From NCBI GenBank assembly GCA_028023455.1, contig JAQFVV010006653.1, positions 436,001 through 500,000 of the forward strand: 64,000 nt of DNA, read 5' to 3'. The translations under genes were made by a program, and so were the position numbers. The DNA comes from Epiperipatus broadwayi (Eukaryota; Onychophora; Udeonychophora; Euonychophora; Peripatidae). The notes below the pieces were generated by a model that saw only the letters and a list, made by a program, of their open reading frames with translations, searched no databases and was not told the origin of the DNA. Shown piece by piece: positions 1-12,587 of this stretch (position 1 is its first letter; every line of letters begins with the position of its first letter).

Positions 1-201
1 CTTCAAATTATTATTTTGCTTAAATTCAAAGACTATTAGATGTATACATTTGTCAAACTAATAGTTTGTTTAATTATTGTTTTGTTTTATGTTTTGCAGT
101 GATTTAGTTAATGCTATAAATGAAAACTTTTTTTTTGTATACATTTAAAACTACATCATACAGTTTGTTGATTTTTCATGTTGAGTTACCTTCTAGTATT
201 A

Positions 202-532
202 AATATTTGAAAACCAGGCACTCTTCACAAACCTGGAGCTTTATTGTAAGTATAGGGGATTTGAACTCATGCTGAAAAGTTGGAAGTTGGAGTAGATTGA
301 AGCCTGTCCATTAAAATATGAAGATTTTCTATCTTAATATAAACCAAGCACTGTTTTTATATATGTGTGGGAGATGATAATCTGGACCAACTGATGAGTG
401 CTCGTTTAGCATGAAATACATATATTTGTGATTATTTATCTTTTCTACATGTGTGTGGTCATGTGTATCAGTTGTATGAGATAGTGTGAATAGTTGAAGG
501 GTGCTTGAAAATCTGAGTTCAAATCCTCTATA
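202..532 (+). mobile_element. Family B hammerhead-bearing repeat with 12-bp target duplication
   Basis: The element is bounded by an exact 12-bp direct repeat, cttctagtatta, at 190-201 and 533-544, read as a target-site duplication. The interior contains the family B landmarks shared with 9.0-10.1 kb, 15.9-16.2 kb and 41.6-42.1 kb: a 'gagttgga...agattgaag' segment, 'tctggaccaactgatga', 'gcatgaaatac' and a 'gtcatgtg' segment. It has a hammerhead motif at 386-429. No ORF is present, so it must be nonautonomous. The duplication implies staggered-cut integration. Confidence 0.7.
386..429 (+). ncRNA. Hammerhead ribozyme motif, family B (one stem I mismatch)
   Basis: Core CTGATGA lies at 391-397 and GAAA at 413-416. 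Stem II is GTGC (398-401) with GCAT (409-412) closing a 7-nt loop. Stem III is the self-complementary ATACATAT (416-423) with a 2-nt loop, and the predicted cleavage base is A424. Stem I pairs ACCAA (386-390) with TTTGT (425-429), with one C-U mismatch. All invariant HHR core bases are present. Activity is inferred, not shown. Confidence 0.65.
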
Positions 533-544
533 CTTCTAGTATTA

Positions 545-950
545 TAAAATTATTTAAATACATCATTGAAATATTTTGTTAATATATGTCATGAATTCCA
601 AAGAGAAATAAAACATAAAGTATGGAATTTGAAATTATGTGTAATTTGAATTTGTTTTTAGATACTTGATAATTTTCAAACAAGTCTGAGTCTTTTTTTA
701 AACATAGTATCTATCATCTAGATATTTGTTGGTGAATAAGTATCTAGGGTTTTTTATGGGGTGGGAGTGGAGTAAAGATATTAGATTAGTCATAGTTATG
801 TAATAAGTGCATTGCTAACAATAAACAAAAATACAACTGCAATATAAAATGTAACTTTTATCACAAGGATTAAAATGGCATACTTCTATGGATTATTATT
901 CTTTGGTTCATCTTTTTACTTTAAGATATTTTTCTGTTATTTATAAGAAA
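545..950. other. AT-rich DNA, nothing recognised
   Basis: No coding potential, repeat relationship or RNA motif was recognised here. Confidence 0.5.
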
Positions 951-1330
951 TTAAACAGGCAAAACTCTCCATACTGTAGTGCCACCCTGTGCCAACCAGA
1001 GTAATCAATGGATGTCAAAAGGCTTGTTTATAAAATCCCCATCTAGTGCCTACTCATCCAATATCCCCAGACTAGTTTCTGGCTCCTCACTGATGAAGGC
1101 CACAAACCAAGAAACTAGTCTTGGGATATTGGATGAGTAGGTACTAGATAGATATTTTATGCACAAGCCTTCTGGCATCAATTGATTACTCTGGTTGGCA
1201 CAGGGTGTCACTACTATATGAAGAGTGTTGGCACAGGATGGCACTACTGTATGGAGAGTGTTGGCACAGGGTGTCACTACTGTATGGAGAGTTTTGCCTG
1301 ATAATAACAATTATGTGATAGCATAAGAGA
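951..1330. mobile_element. Family A inverted element
   Basis: A left arm in minus orientation (starts aaacaggcaaaactc) meets a right plus arm at about 1083, giving a long foldback. The right arm ends with a divergent gtcatcatgttg version of the family A 3' end. A plus-strand hammerhead relic lies at 1084-1126 (CTGATGA at 1090, GAAAC at 1111). It has an extra base between stem II and GAA and an altered stem I, so it is probably inactive. I did not find a clear target duplication. Confidence 0.6.
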
Positions 1331-2119
1331 TGGTCATCATGTTGTTTTCTGTCTACATGGAGAAATTTATTTATATGTCTTAAATAAATAAAAAAAATTA
1401 TTTTATTTACTTAAATATCCAAATTATATTAAGATTTTAATGATCATGGAAAAACAGTATTTATATAACCATAATCTTATACATTTTTATCCTATTATCA
1501 ATTTTTGAGGAACTGAATAAAAATGTAGCAAAGGTGTTTAAGATGCATTTACAATTTACAAGTTGTGATTTTAAATGTAATTTATTTTATTATAATCAAA
1601 TGAGACAACTATATTTATTATATGCTTTAAATTATAATTTTAACATTATAATTCTCCAAACAATAAAATAAAGACATTAGAAAAAGCCAAATGACTCCAA
1701 AATGCATTTTGATTTACAAACTTCTTATTTTGCTAATATTTAATTTTTAAGCACTACATTCAAAAATAACTACTGTCTTTAGTTAAACAATTAATGATTA
1801 ATAAGAATTATTTATTAAATTAAAGTTCATTATTTTCTTTTTTAACCTACATATAATAAAAATCAAAGATTATTTAAATATTCATTATTTAATTTTGTTT
1901 ACAAGAAGTATAGTTGAAACATTCTACTAATAAATTTAAACAAATATGTGAAAAGGAATTTTCTAAAGTATTTTCTTATAATTGCTTGTAGCATCTTATC
2001 TCAATCTGTAACCCTCAAAAGAATGTCATAGATTATATAAAGAAAGTATATTGACTTCACAATTTTAAACCATATGCAATATCTCATGAAATATGGCTAA
2101 TGACTTGTGTAATTTGATA
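1331..2119. other. AT-rich DNA, nothing recognised
   Basis: Long A/T runs and no ORF of note. Confidence 0.5.
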
Positions 2120-3120
2120 TATCCATTACACTAGAAAGCTATCATATTTGATGATCTACTTTTTTCTCTGTGTTAAGTTTCTTTATAGCAATGGGTCTCT
2201 TCATTATGTGTCTGAAATATACCATTTTATATCTCCTTATTAAAGCAGACTGTCTTTTTAAGTTATAAAATGGACACATTAGTTTTATGTGCAGAATATG
2301 AAAATAGGAACATTCTACAATAATTCCTACAAGTAAAAGGCTTCCATTTTTTTTTTATCTGATGTTTTGACTGTACAGATTTTAACTACATAAGAGACTC
2401 TGGGAAAAATCAGACAATTAGATGAATTTTAATTTGGTGTTTCTTGAAGTATGTTAGTTTTTTCATATTGCAAACATTTTTGTCATTGCTGTTCTTGATG
2501 TCATAATTCTTATTTCCTGATAACATTTACTATATTATTGACTATGATACAACCAACATATTAAAATTTATCACTTCAAATACTGCAATACTTTTGATTT
2601 AGGTAAAACTATTATGGCATGACCAATTTTTATACCTTGGGTATTTAAGGTTTTTTTAAACCCTTACCTGCTTTCCTCTGATTGTTTTTTTCACGGTATT
2701 TGTTATCTTCTTGTCAGAAGCTAAGATCATTACTAAATCTCAAAGTATGTATGTGCATCCCACCTAGTACTATCTTACATTCCAGCCTTCAAGAACGTTG
2801 AACATAATTTTATATAGCCATTAAAAAGAATGGGAGATACTATATAACTTTGTGTAACACTTCTATATCTTAAATTCTGATAATAAAATTTATTTTGATT
2901 TTTGAAGAATTATATTTATAAAAATTTGGAATGATTTGAATCACACCCAAGGACCTCCATAACTTTCTCCATTCTATTTTATGAAAAACTTTTTGTAGAT
3001 CACAAAATACATATATATATTTTAACAATATATTCCAAAGATGTTTCAATAATCTGATGATCTTTTAATATCTGTTGGCTCTTCTAGGCATAAATTCTGA
3101 TTATTTATTGAATGCTCATA
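2120..3120 (-). pseudogene. Decayed non-LTR retrotransposon reverse transcriptase
   Basis: Reading the minus strand across several frames gives ordered reverse-transcriptase landmarks. First comes FMPRR-like text (for GFMPGRS) near 3085, then CDLQKVFHKIEWRKLW (for VDLEKAFDRVPR..LW) near 2990. Next is a VSPILFNGYI segment (for LSPxLFNxYI) near 2830, then LRFSNDL in the YADD position near 2735. Further on are TSRTAMTKMF near 2490 and a C-terminal ALIRRYKMVYFRHIMKR segment near 2230, resembling the 'LRYFGHVMR' tail of LINE polymerases. Stops and frameshifts break every frame and the catalytic DD is altered. The C-terminal tail differs from the RTE copies at 51.5-54.4 kb, so this is a second LINE family. 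The clade assignment is uncertain. Confidence 0.55.
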
Positions 3121-3973
3121 GAAGTATTATGTGAATATTATTGTATTTACACATTAAATTAAGATTATACATTCATTTGGATTATCTTACTTATATAGAG
3201 AGTTAAATTTTAAATGACATCATTATTTTGTCTTTGTTCTCATTATTTAAATTTTCTGATAAAAATAATTAGATAATTTTATTTGCATCTTGTAAAATCT
3301 CTGTCTTGTGTTGTGACTTGAGAACTCCCTACACAATCATCATTACATCTGATTGGCTGTCATATAAGCATTTTAAAAGTGCATGCGGGAGGTTTTTACC
3401 TTCCACTGCAATTACAATGTTAAATAAAAGAAACATTGCTGTAGAAAACAGTTACAAACAGCTAGAGGAAAAATAAAAACATTGCTATAGGAACGAACAG
3501 AAGCTTTCAACACTCATCTGTGTTCCAAGAAACTGTGGGAAAAATTGTAACACACTTCATAGACATGTCTTGTACTAGATAGAAGTCAATAAAATTTTGT
3601 AAGGCTTTCCTTCAGAATGCTTCCCTTGACCTTTCATGTAGTGTAGCTGAATATAGAGCTGTAAACAAAAAATGACTTTTAAATTAACATTGATACTTCT
3701 GATCTGTTCATTGCTACTGAATGCTGACGAAATACTTGACAGTTTCTTGCTATAAAAGAACAATTAGTTATCTAAAGTGATTATCCCATAGAAATGTATA
3801 AATTAATCTGCAAATCTGCCTATTTTAAATACTCAGAAGAAGATTGCAATGGAAACTCTCATAAGAAAACTTTCTTGGAATAAACTAAAAGAAGCTAATT
3901 TATTATATTGCCAGAGGACATTAAGATTTAATGATTAATGGCCATAATCTCACATTTACATACAAAAGGTATA
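3121..3973. other. AT-rich DNA, nothing recognised
   Basis: 3300-3560 is slightly less AT-rich, but I found no gene or known repeat in it. Confidence 0.45.
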
Positions 3974-3987
3974 TGTAAGCTCATAAA

Positions 3988-4278
3988 CATCACATGACCA
4001 CCACTTCTTATGCTTGTGTATAACTATTTTAAAACAGGCAAAACTCATTATATGTATTGCCACACACAGCAAGCTGGAGTAATCAATGGAAGATCTAGGT
4101 GCAGTGCTCTCAGATCCAAGGCTCCTCACTGATGAAGGCCACAAGTCAGAAACTAGTCTGGGGATATTGGATGAGTAGGCACTAGATGGGGATTTTATGC
4201 ACCAGCCTTCTGGCATCCATTGATTACTCTAGCTTGCTGTGTGTGGCAATATGTATAGTGAGTTTTGCCTGTTTTATA
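3988..4278 (+). mobile_element. Family A element with near-perfect 14-bp target duplication
   Basis: The flanking repeats 3974-3987 (tgtaagctcataaa) and 4279-4292 (tataagctcacaaa) match at 12 of 14 positions. The left arm is a short minus-oriented copy beginning with the catcacatgacc terminus. The right arm is plus-oriented and carries an intact hammerhead at 4123-4164. The arms are complementary around 4085, so a transcript would fold back. Confidence 0.65.
4123..4164 (+). ncRNA. Hammerhead ribozyme motif, family A, core intact
   Basis: Stem I pairs TCCTCA (4123-4128) with TGGGGA (4159-4164) over 6 bp with one U-G. CTGATGA (4129-4135) supplies C3-A9. Stem II is GGC/GTC around a CACAA loop. 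GAAAC starts at 4149. Stem III has 2 bp with a UA loop (ACTAGT). The predicted cleavage follows C4158 in a GUC triplet. The 10.1-11.1 pair is A-A, which is weaker than the usual G-C. Confidence 0.7.
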
Positions 4279-4292
4279 TATAAGCTCACAAA

Positions 4293-4754
4293 GACATTAA
4301 AGTAAATCAACTGAACTTTCTATAGCTATCCTCCAAGAGATTGTAAGTTACAAAGATTTTTTTCCTTCTCATGTGTGATTGTTATATAATTTTCTTAATT
4401 GTAAATATGTAAATACATGTTTTTATTATCATTATTATTATCATTCTTTGATTAAAGTTATTGTTGTTGTTAATAATTTTATTGACATTTTCATCTGAAC
4501 CAAGCTGATTATTTATTTTGTTAATGTAATAACTTATTAGGTGGAGACAATCAGGACATATAATTCAATATGTACAGAAACTTGTTTTTATGCATATTCA
4601 ATTTAATCAGTGCTTGTGACTAGTATTGATTTGTTAATTAAAAATAAATGCATTCAATCACTCCACCAGGTACATAGATGTCCATTAATTGTCTTTAAAT
4701 TCCCCCTGATGAAAATTTAATTTTCCGAATATTGCATTTTTTATTATTATTATT
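4293..4754. other. AT-rich DNA, nothing recognised
   Basis: Contains short (ATT)n-like runs near 4425 and 4740 but no gene. Confidence 0.5.
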
Positions 4755-4865
4755 ATTTTCCCCCATATGTCATAGCATCGTCCGGGAGGCGAACCCACAA
4801 CCGTCTGCAACCAACTACTTGCTTGCAAGGCGGCTGCGATGACCTCTCGGCTAACAACGCTTGAC
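4755..4865 (-). repeat. tRNA-derived SINE-like unit
   Basis: On the minus strand the unit starts GTCAAGCGTTG, has a TTAGCCGAGAGG A-box-like segment and ends near a catatg plus A-rich tail. Related units lie at 15548-15655 (+), 22535-22645 (-), 48365-48470 (-) and 56705-56815 (+). The shared 5' start and A-rich 3' end suggest retroposed tRNA-like copies rather than functional tRNA genes. Confidence 0.65.
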
Positions 4866-7800
4866 TATTACTATTTTATTGTCATCTGAATTCATTACCA
4901 ATTGTCTAAAAGAGTGATTACTGGTACAATAATAAGACATTGTTTTATTTTTTATATTTATAATAGTTTTGCCATAGCTATATCTATCCCCATTGTTTTC
5001 TTTTCTCTAATGAATATATTCCTTTTTCCCATTACTTATAACATTTCACGATCATTAAGTTCTATAACCTTTCATTTTCTTTCTGTACAAGTATTTAAAA
5101 AATATTTTCCATCTACTTTCGTTGCATATTATATTATTTTTTAAGCCTAGTCAGTTTGACATTTTTTAAAATTAATACATCAAAACTATTTTAACAATTT
5201 TGATATCACTTATAAATTGAAGTTTTTTAAAAAAATTTATTCAAATATCATATATATATATATAATTAGTTCATTTTGCCTATACTGCCAAGTTATTCAT
5301 CTGATGACATTTTTAAAAATATTAAACTTCTATGCATATAGCTTTACACAATATTTTTGAATCATCAGATATATTAGGTGAAAATAATTCTAGTTTAATC
5401 ACAGTTTTCTCTTTTGATTTCTGTTTCTAAATAATATGTTTTCTTAATACTTAATAATCAAGCACTTTCCTTTCTTATTAGTACTTCCAAACATATATAT
5501 TTATTTAATTACTTTAACATTTTCAATGAGCTATTCTAAATTCTCACCATTGTTTATAGTAATTTTATATATCTTTCACTAAATGTAATTCTTTTTTTTT
5601 TTTTTTTTTTTGATAACATTATTTACGAATAGTATTATATATATAAAGAAAAGTTTAAATTACACTAATAGTGGTTCATATGGGTAAATGTTTGGCTAAT
5701 TTATAATTACTTCTAGAATGGTTGCCTTGGTGGAATATTAATAATAATAATAAAAGTTCAAGTTACGAGTGTTTTCAACAGAAATAAATTGTTGACTGTC
5801 AAATTTAGTTTATGATATATCTGGGTAAGAATTTGAAGTAGTATGAGTTGAACCATTCTTTCTTATTCTTTTGGGTATGTTATACTTTTTATTGTCAAAT
5901 ATAATGAAGTAGCATGCAAGCCACATGTTTCTTAATGCATGAACAATCATGGATACATGAAAGCATTGCATAATTTTTTTTCAATTTCTAAAAATGTTTT
6001 TAGCTGTTGTCATTTTTATCAATAAATTATATTATCAAAAACATATTTGACAATCTTTTTAAAAAAATAAATAACACAAACAATGGTAACAACAGCCATT
6101 ATCCTATTGCAATCCATTATCTTTATAACATCCATTATTCTCTAATTGCAATAATAAGTGTTTCTTACTTTTACCTCTCTAATAATTTACAATAAACCCT
6201 TATCTATTTCCAGACTTTCTAAACTATGTTATATTTTTTTTCTTTCTTAGTTTTGTTTTAAGACTTGTCAAAAGTCACATTTATATATATTATTTAACTT
6301 GTAATATATTTCATTAGCTTAAGTAGTGATAAATAAGTAATCTAATTATTCTATTATTATTTTTTTAGAAAATAAAACACGTATTTCTCTTAAAATGCTT
6401 TTACTTATCGTTTTGTTTTTTTTTTTTTTTAGGAGTATAAGGGAAAATCCTAATAAATATCTGATGCTATTACTACTAGGTTGCAAATTATTATATTAAA
6501 TTTTTATATTTTCTTTTAAAAACAAGCCTTTCCGGCCTTTAGACATGTTTACTATATAAGTTAAAAATTTCAAAAGCTACCTCTTCATCCATAGTTTCTT
6601 AATTGCTTTAGCCTTTTTTTTTCCTCAGACACTTTCAGCATTTTTTTTTTTTTGTAATTCCACTATCTCTTTTCACTTCATACTTTTTTCAATAAATATT
6701 TTTTTTATTTACTCTCTTTGCCTTGGCAAATGAGCTTCTTCAAATTTTTATTTTTTATTCTTTAAATCCACAACTCAAAAGTCTCCATTTGTTTTACATC
6801 TTTTTTTTTAATCTGGTAAGTCTTGCTCTATATAAAGCTACCTTCCAGACAAAATACTTAAGAGATCTTTTTTTAATGCCAATTTTAATAGGCTATAAAA
6901 TAACTTCACCTTTATTAAAAGCCTGACAATCATTACAATTCTATTCTAATATCTGTCGTTTTTTTCAGCAAGCAATCAATTTCATAAATATTTTAGTATT
7001 ATCTGCTTTGAAACTTTTGACCAACTATCCTTTAATTTTTTTTTATTTTCACCTACAATCATTATTTTAGATATTTGACTTAAGAAAATTTTATTTTCAG
7101 AATAATTTATATATGTAAAAAAAAAGGAATCAGAAGTTTCAACAGTTGTTTTTATTTTGAAAATTAAATTAATATATTGTCCAAGATTTATATATTGTTT
7201 TGTAGTATGATAATTAGTTATAGGATTTGAATTTAGAAGGAATCTGGGAAATTTTTAAAGTACTGGAATTTTCAAATATACCTACAATCATTATTCAGGT
7301 TATTGGCTTATAACTAATCAATTTGCCTTCCAATTGGTCAATAAATGGATATATAATTATTTTTAGTAAAAGCATAAAAATGACACAAAAAGTCATAAAA
7401 GTTTTCACAACCAGTACTTGATTAGCCTGAAAGTAATACCCTTTTCATCACTGTTCTTGTATGGAATGAAGATAGAAGGTTATTTGCCATGCAGTAAATA
7501 ATATATGGTATTTGATAATTTGATAATGTTTAACTATTTGCATATATAGAATATGGTCATTGATATTTCTATATGATTTTGTAAAAGTATCTAATGGTTA
7601 GTTTCCAAAGAAGTACAATATCTGCATATAAATTCTAAATAAAAATATCTAAAATCCCATTTACGAATAATTTGGCTCATTGGTGTATTAAGCTATCTGA
7701 AAAAATTCTGAGCATACTTGTAAATTTTTATCATGCTGAAATATTTTCAATTCCATTTTAAATGCGTTTCCCAAAGCACCATAAAGAATTATAATAAACA

Positions 7801-8187
7801 GTGTTATATGAAATAAAATATAATGAATTTAAATCTTAGAATATAATTTGAATGAAATAATTTGGATCAGATTTTCAGTTTTACGTATTAGTCTGGCGGT
7901 GAAATTTTAGTGTTTATTAAAATTATTATGATTACTGTGATTGCTAAATATTTGACAGTATTTTAAGTAAATTTAACTTTCAAAGATACACTGCTGAAGA
8001 TCTCTAGAGTATTTTTATATCTACTATACATTTTTTATTAACTTCTAGCTTCCGCTGAGCTTATGCTTTAAAGATGGCCATCTTTTGCCAAATAAATAAA
8101 TTAACATTAATACAGAAAGTGAGTTGTTATTTACAACTTTGGTAAAATAATTCTTTAAATCTTTGAAACGTACATTTACTTACTCAA
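4866..8187. other. Long AT-rich stretch with simple repeats
   Basis: Contains poly-T runs (for example near 5590, 6420 and 6640), a (TA)n run near 5250-5264 and short ORFs of no recognisable family. I see no transposon relic, RNA gene or exon that I can support. Confidence 0.5.
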
Positions 8188-8198
8188 TTAAATAAAAT

Positions 8199-8367
8199 GT
8201 TACTAAACATGCAAAATTCTCCATACAGTAGTGCCACCCTGTGCCAACCAGAGTAATCAATGGATGCCAGAAGGCTTGTGCATAAAATCCCCATCTAGTG
8301 CCTACTCATCCAATATCCCCAGACTAGTTTCTGGCTGCTAGCATAAGAGATGGTGATCATGTGATGT
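8199..8367 (-). mobile_element. Family A deletion derivative with 11-bp target duplication
   Basis: An exact direct repeat, ttaaataaaat, occurs at 8188-8198 and 8368-8378. The interior holds the minus-oriented outer half of family A joined directly to the plus-oriented 3' end (gctagcataagagatgg, then gatcatgtgatg). The ribozyme region is missing. This shows that deletion derivatives keep the 3' end. Confidence 0.65.
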
Positions 8368-8378
8368 TTAAATAAAAT

Positions 8379-9034
8379 CTATCAAATATTTAGCAATCAT
8401 AAATAATCATAAGTAATGAAGATTAAACTTAAATAAAATAAATTATGACATGAAAGTATGATAATAAAAATATTAATGGCTGCTAATGACTTTATATTTT
8501 GGTATATTGAGCAGAAAATTGTCAAAAGGAATGTTCACATCTTTAAGATCTTTTATAAGAGCATTATTTCTTCTGCATATTTAAATAATTATGCAATTAC
8601 CATAAATTTTGTTGTAAAGTCAATAATAACAATATTGATTTTTTAAATTAATTCAACAATATCTGTTTCAGAAAGAAAACTACCACAAAGACAATCTTTA
8701 TAAAAATAATCATTATGGAACATTATTAAATGTACATAAAAAAAAAATAAAACATTTCTAAGGATTCTAGTTTTATTTCCAACTGAAAATATAATTTTAA
8801 TATTATTGATTTCTATTTTGTTAAATCAAAATTTAATTTTAAAAAATCTAAAATAAAAATAATTAAATTTTCTTTTACTGGAAAAATTGATTATAGTTAT
8901 TAAGGTTAAATATCATATTAATAGTATTCATAAATATTATAAACTAACAAAATGGCTGTGCTTTAAGCTATTTTAACACATTACTTATTTATAATATTTA
9001 AATATAAGTATAATCTATATACTGAACTTTAGCT
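8379..9034. other. AT-rich DNA, nothing recognised
   Basis: No supported feature. Confidence 0.5.
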
Positions 9035-9541
9035 ATAATTAGAGGGGATTTAAACACAGACTTTCAAATTCCCTTTACTATCCATTAACTCTTATATAAT
9101 TGATAAACATAACCACATACATGTGAAAAAGATAAATGATCTTTAATATATGTATTTTGCACTGAACCAGTGCTCATATTCAAATATTACAGATTCAGTT
9201 TGAATTCTACTCATACCTCTTCTGTGCATTTAAATGGACATATTAAGACCCTATATATGAGGGGTCACAGTGACTTAAAGTCAATATGGATATGACAAAA
9301 ATATTGACATCAACAAGGTCTTTGAGCATTACACTTTCAGATTTTCAATAATATGGATGACTGAAGAGTTGGAGGGTGAAGAAGATTGAAGCTTGTCCAT
9401 TAAACTTTGAAGATTGGCATGAAATACATATATTGGAGATCATTTATGTTTTTCCCATTTATGTGGTCATGTGTATGTTTATAAGATGTAGGGACAGTGA
9501 AGGGAGCTTGAAACTCGGTGTTCAAATTCCCTCTAATTATT
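9035..9541. mobile_element. Decayed family B inverted element
   Basis: The ends are mutually inverted (ataattagagggg near 9036, ccctctaattat near 9530). The left arm contains a degraded hammerhead on the minus strand near 9150-9185: stem II GCACTG/CAGTGC is long but the CTGATGA core is damaged. The right arm keeps only the GCATGAAATACATATATTGG half near 9415-9440. Both arms contain the family B gttggagg / agattgaagc block. Confidence 0.55.
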
Positions 9542-9789
9542 TATCTATTAACAATATTATCTTCCGCAGATTTATTTCTTTTTGCTTTAAGATAAATACT
9601 ATATTGATTATATTTAAATAACATCTAATTTAAATGCAGCAGTATTACATAATGATATTTCTGTCATCATAATGTAAAGATTAATAAAAACATCACATGA
9701 TCTATCACATGTCTTCAGCTTACATATTGCTATTCTATTAGCAAATTATTCCTTCTTTTGGCAAAAAGAAAAATGGAATAATTTAAATA

Positions 9790-10115
9790 ACATATATAGG
9801 GTATATGAGCAAAGACTTTCACATGACCCACCACTCTCCACTCTATCTAATAACACTGATACACTTAAACACATAATACTTGAAAAGATAAATAATCACC
9901 AATATACGTATTTCATGCTAAACCAACAATCATCAGTTGGTCCAGACTATCATCTCTACACAATAAGTACTATAAGGGCTCAGATATATATTAAGATAGA
10001 CAATCTTCATACTTAATGGACAGGCTTCAATCTACTCCACATTCCAACTCTTCAACTGTCCATCTAATTGAAAATCTGATGATGGAATGCTCAAAGGCCA
10101 CCCTGAACGACATTG
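9790..10115 (-). mobile_element. Family B element, minus orientation
   Basis: It begins with the reverse complement of the family B 3' end (gactttcacatgaccc near 9818). It carries an intact hammerhead at 9898-9941, then the catcttcat..aatggacagg block and ctactccac..ccaactcttcaact near 10030-10060. I did not find a convincing target duplication. Confidence 0.6.
9898..9941 (-). ncRNA. Hammerhead ribozyme motif, family B, intact core and stem I
   Basis: On the minus strand ACCAA (9941-9937) precedes CTGATGA (9936-9930). GAA is at 9914-9912. Stem III is ATACGTAT (9911-9904), the cleavage base is A (9903), and stem I closes with TTGGT (9902-9898), giving five Watson-Crick pairs. Stem II (9929-9915) has about 3 bp and an outer U-U mismatch. 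The triplet is AUA, allowed under the NUH rule. Confidence 0.7.
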
Positions 10116-10870
10116 TACAATTTTATTTAAATTTAGCAAGATCATAAACCAATCGGTACCTTACTCATCTTGCTAAGTATGTTGATAATAAATCTATTTT
10201 TTAAAGGCATATTATTATTAGATTGAGTACATAAAGTGAATGAATAGAGAAAGATTTTATAAAAAGTAAATTAATGTGAATTTAGACATAATTTTGTGTG
10301 AGAGGGGAAATACTATCAAAGATGCTATAAAGAGGTGCAACATGGATTGCTATCATTAGGATATAGGGGTGAGAATAAGAATGTACATCTACAATGAGGC
10401 AAAATGTTGAAGTCTTTCAAAATAAAATAAAATGCCCACTGCCAAAGAATTTTTTAAAATAATATCACATACATAAACTAATGGGCAGTGTGATATATAT
10501 GAATATGTTTGTATTTCATAGATTGATTTGGGAAATGATTGCAAAAACTATTTTAACTTTTTATTTTGTCTTTCTTTATTTTCACTGTCTTCTGGAGTCA
10601 GAATGATCTTACTCATTTATAAATGGCTACTGCTGTTGATAATAAGTAATATTATAAAACATGTAGCCATAAGATTGATTAAGTATAGGTGATACTTAGT
10701 ATATATTTTAGTATATTGTTTCTTTTGTAATAATGATAAAATAATTTTTTATTAGGCATTTCACAAAAAATAGCAAAGTACCTGATGACATGCTGATTGC
10801 TTGATCACCATGACTTCTGTCTATTAACCACATTTTTAGAACATCCCTTAAACTTCAAACATTATTATGG
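10116..10870. other. AT-rich DNA, nothing recognised
   Basis: No supported feature. Confidence 0.5.
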
Positions 10871-10879
10871 AAACATTAT

Positions 10880-11370
10880 TATTATTTATTAAAAAAGCTT
10901 ATTAGATCAATTAGCAAAGCTCTTTGATTTTATTTACAAGCTTAAAAAAATGGGACATGTGATATATAACTCTATTTTTTATTGACTACTTATAATCTTT
11001 GGTTTAAGACTTACATGATGTTATATTGCTAAGACTACTAATATATGGTTTGACTGAAGATCTCTCAGCCCCATATAGCTATTTGAGTTAGATAGCTGGG
11101 TTCGAAGTCATATAGGTGTCTTAAATTTTCAAATTTTCTGCTCAATAATTAACTCTTAGCTAAATGCTGGCTTTGAGTTGGTATTTTTAGATCTAATGTC
11201 TGAAGCTATTTTAGTGCCTCATTGAGGAGTGCCAAAGCATGAAATCATTGGTCTGAAGTTTGGGGTGTGGTTTCTGATAGAGATATTTTAAATGCTTTCT
11301 CTTGCTAGCATTTATCAAAAAAGTCTGTTAAAACAATTAGAAAAGCTCTTTATTATTATTATGGATAGTT
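10880..11370 (+). mobile_element. Family C unit, tandem-like
   Basis: The 3'-end segment (caattagcaaagctcttt near 10900, caattagaaaagctcttt near 11336) appears twice in the same orientation about 440 bp apart, so a partial unit precedes a full one. The full unit shares ctcagccccatatagc, gatctaatgtctgaagc and gagatattttaaatgc with the 29.6-30.3 kb copies. A hammerhead relic lies at 11217-11258: TTGAGGA replaces CTGAGGA (C3 lost), stem II GTGC/GCAT is kept and GGTC is kept. Confidence 0.6.
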
Positions 11371-12587
11371 TTATACCTGATTAAAAAAAATAGTTTGACT
11401 AATGAAAGGAAAAACGTTTAAAAGGAAAATCGTTTATATATAAAACTATCTGCTCAAGGACAAATAATATATATATTAGAAAACAAATCTAAAAACTAAA
11501 GTAATAAATATTGAGTAGAGATCATAAGAGATTAAAAATTTCCTTGAGTAGGAAGTTATGGAGAATGATAATGTTTTTAAATACTTAGAAAATTATTTCA
11601 TATTGTGATACAGTTATTGAAGTGGGAGTTTTGTTATTAAATTGTTTTGTGATCTGTTAAACTTGGATTTATTTTTTTATAAAATTTTATTAATGAGTTA
11701 AACTATCTATATAATAAAATGTAATAACTATTATGATTTAACTGCATACAAAGAAAGTACACTAAGCATATTATTAAAAAAGTTAGACTAAATAAAATTA
11801 GATTAGATATCTTTTTTAAAAAATATACCCTTATACGAAATGGATATGTGACATTTATATGAGAGAAGGAAAAAAAATGCTTGTATTCAATCTATAGGTT
11901 TCAATTGAAAAAATAAGTAAAATAATATAAACTGTGAAGTAAAAAATACTATTGAAAAAAGTATAAAATGAATCAGATTTGGAAGAGCAAAAAATAATTT
12001 GAGAAATTGTTTAATAACCTTAAAAAATTACATGTAAGTGATTGGAAATTAGTATGAAATTCAGAAAAATTTGAAAAGATGAGATAAAACATGAGATTAC
12101 CTTTTGATCACACACAATATTTATTTGTTTATTTATATCTAAACAATGATAAAATTCCAAAGTTTAAATAATCAACTGTAGTGCAACAATCATTCCACCC
12201 ACAGATGTATCCTGAATAAGAAAATGTTAATCACCAGATTAATCCTTTTCTCATTAATCCTTTTCCAGTTAAGTTGATGATTTTTTTGATGCTGTTTCTC
12301 TCTTATTTTCTTCCATCTAAAAATATCTAGTATCGTGATTGGTAAATTAATTACCTCTTTGTAATTAATTCAATATTATTGTTTTTTATTTGCATTTTTT
12401 TTTTTGCACTTCAACTGGCTAGCAAATAGCTGCAGAACCAAAATAGATAATACATCATTTTAGTCACTTTCTATATACTAATATAATAAATTACCAGTTA
12501 TAGCTTTGAAGAAAGCCACTAATCAGTCAAAGTGCAAAAAAGAAATAAAAATGCTAAACTGTAAATGAAGTGCAAAGTGATAATATG
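11371..12587. other. AT-rich DNA, nothing recognised
   Basis: No supported feature. Confidence 0.5.

Noticed and set aside
1050-1310. 86-codon ORF with repeated 'LHTVV' text
   Set aside because: It lies wholly inside the family A foldback and the repetition is the repeat's DNA, with no protein family and no conservation of frame in other copies.
10066-10090. CTGATGATGG in the family B tail as a second ribozyme core
   Set aside because: No GAAA with matching stems follows, although the sequence is conserved between family B copies.
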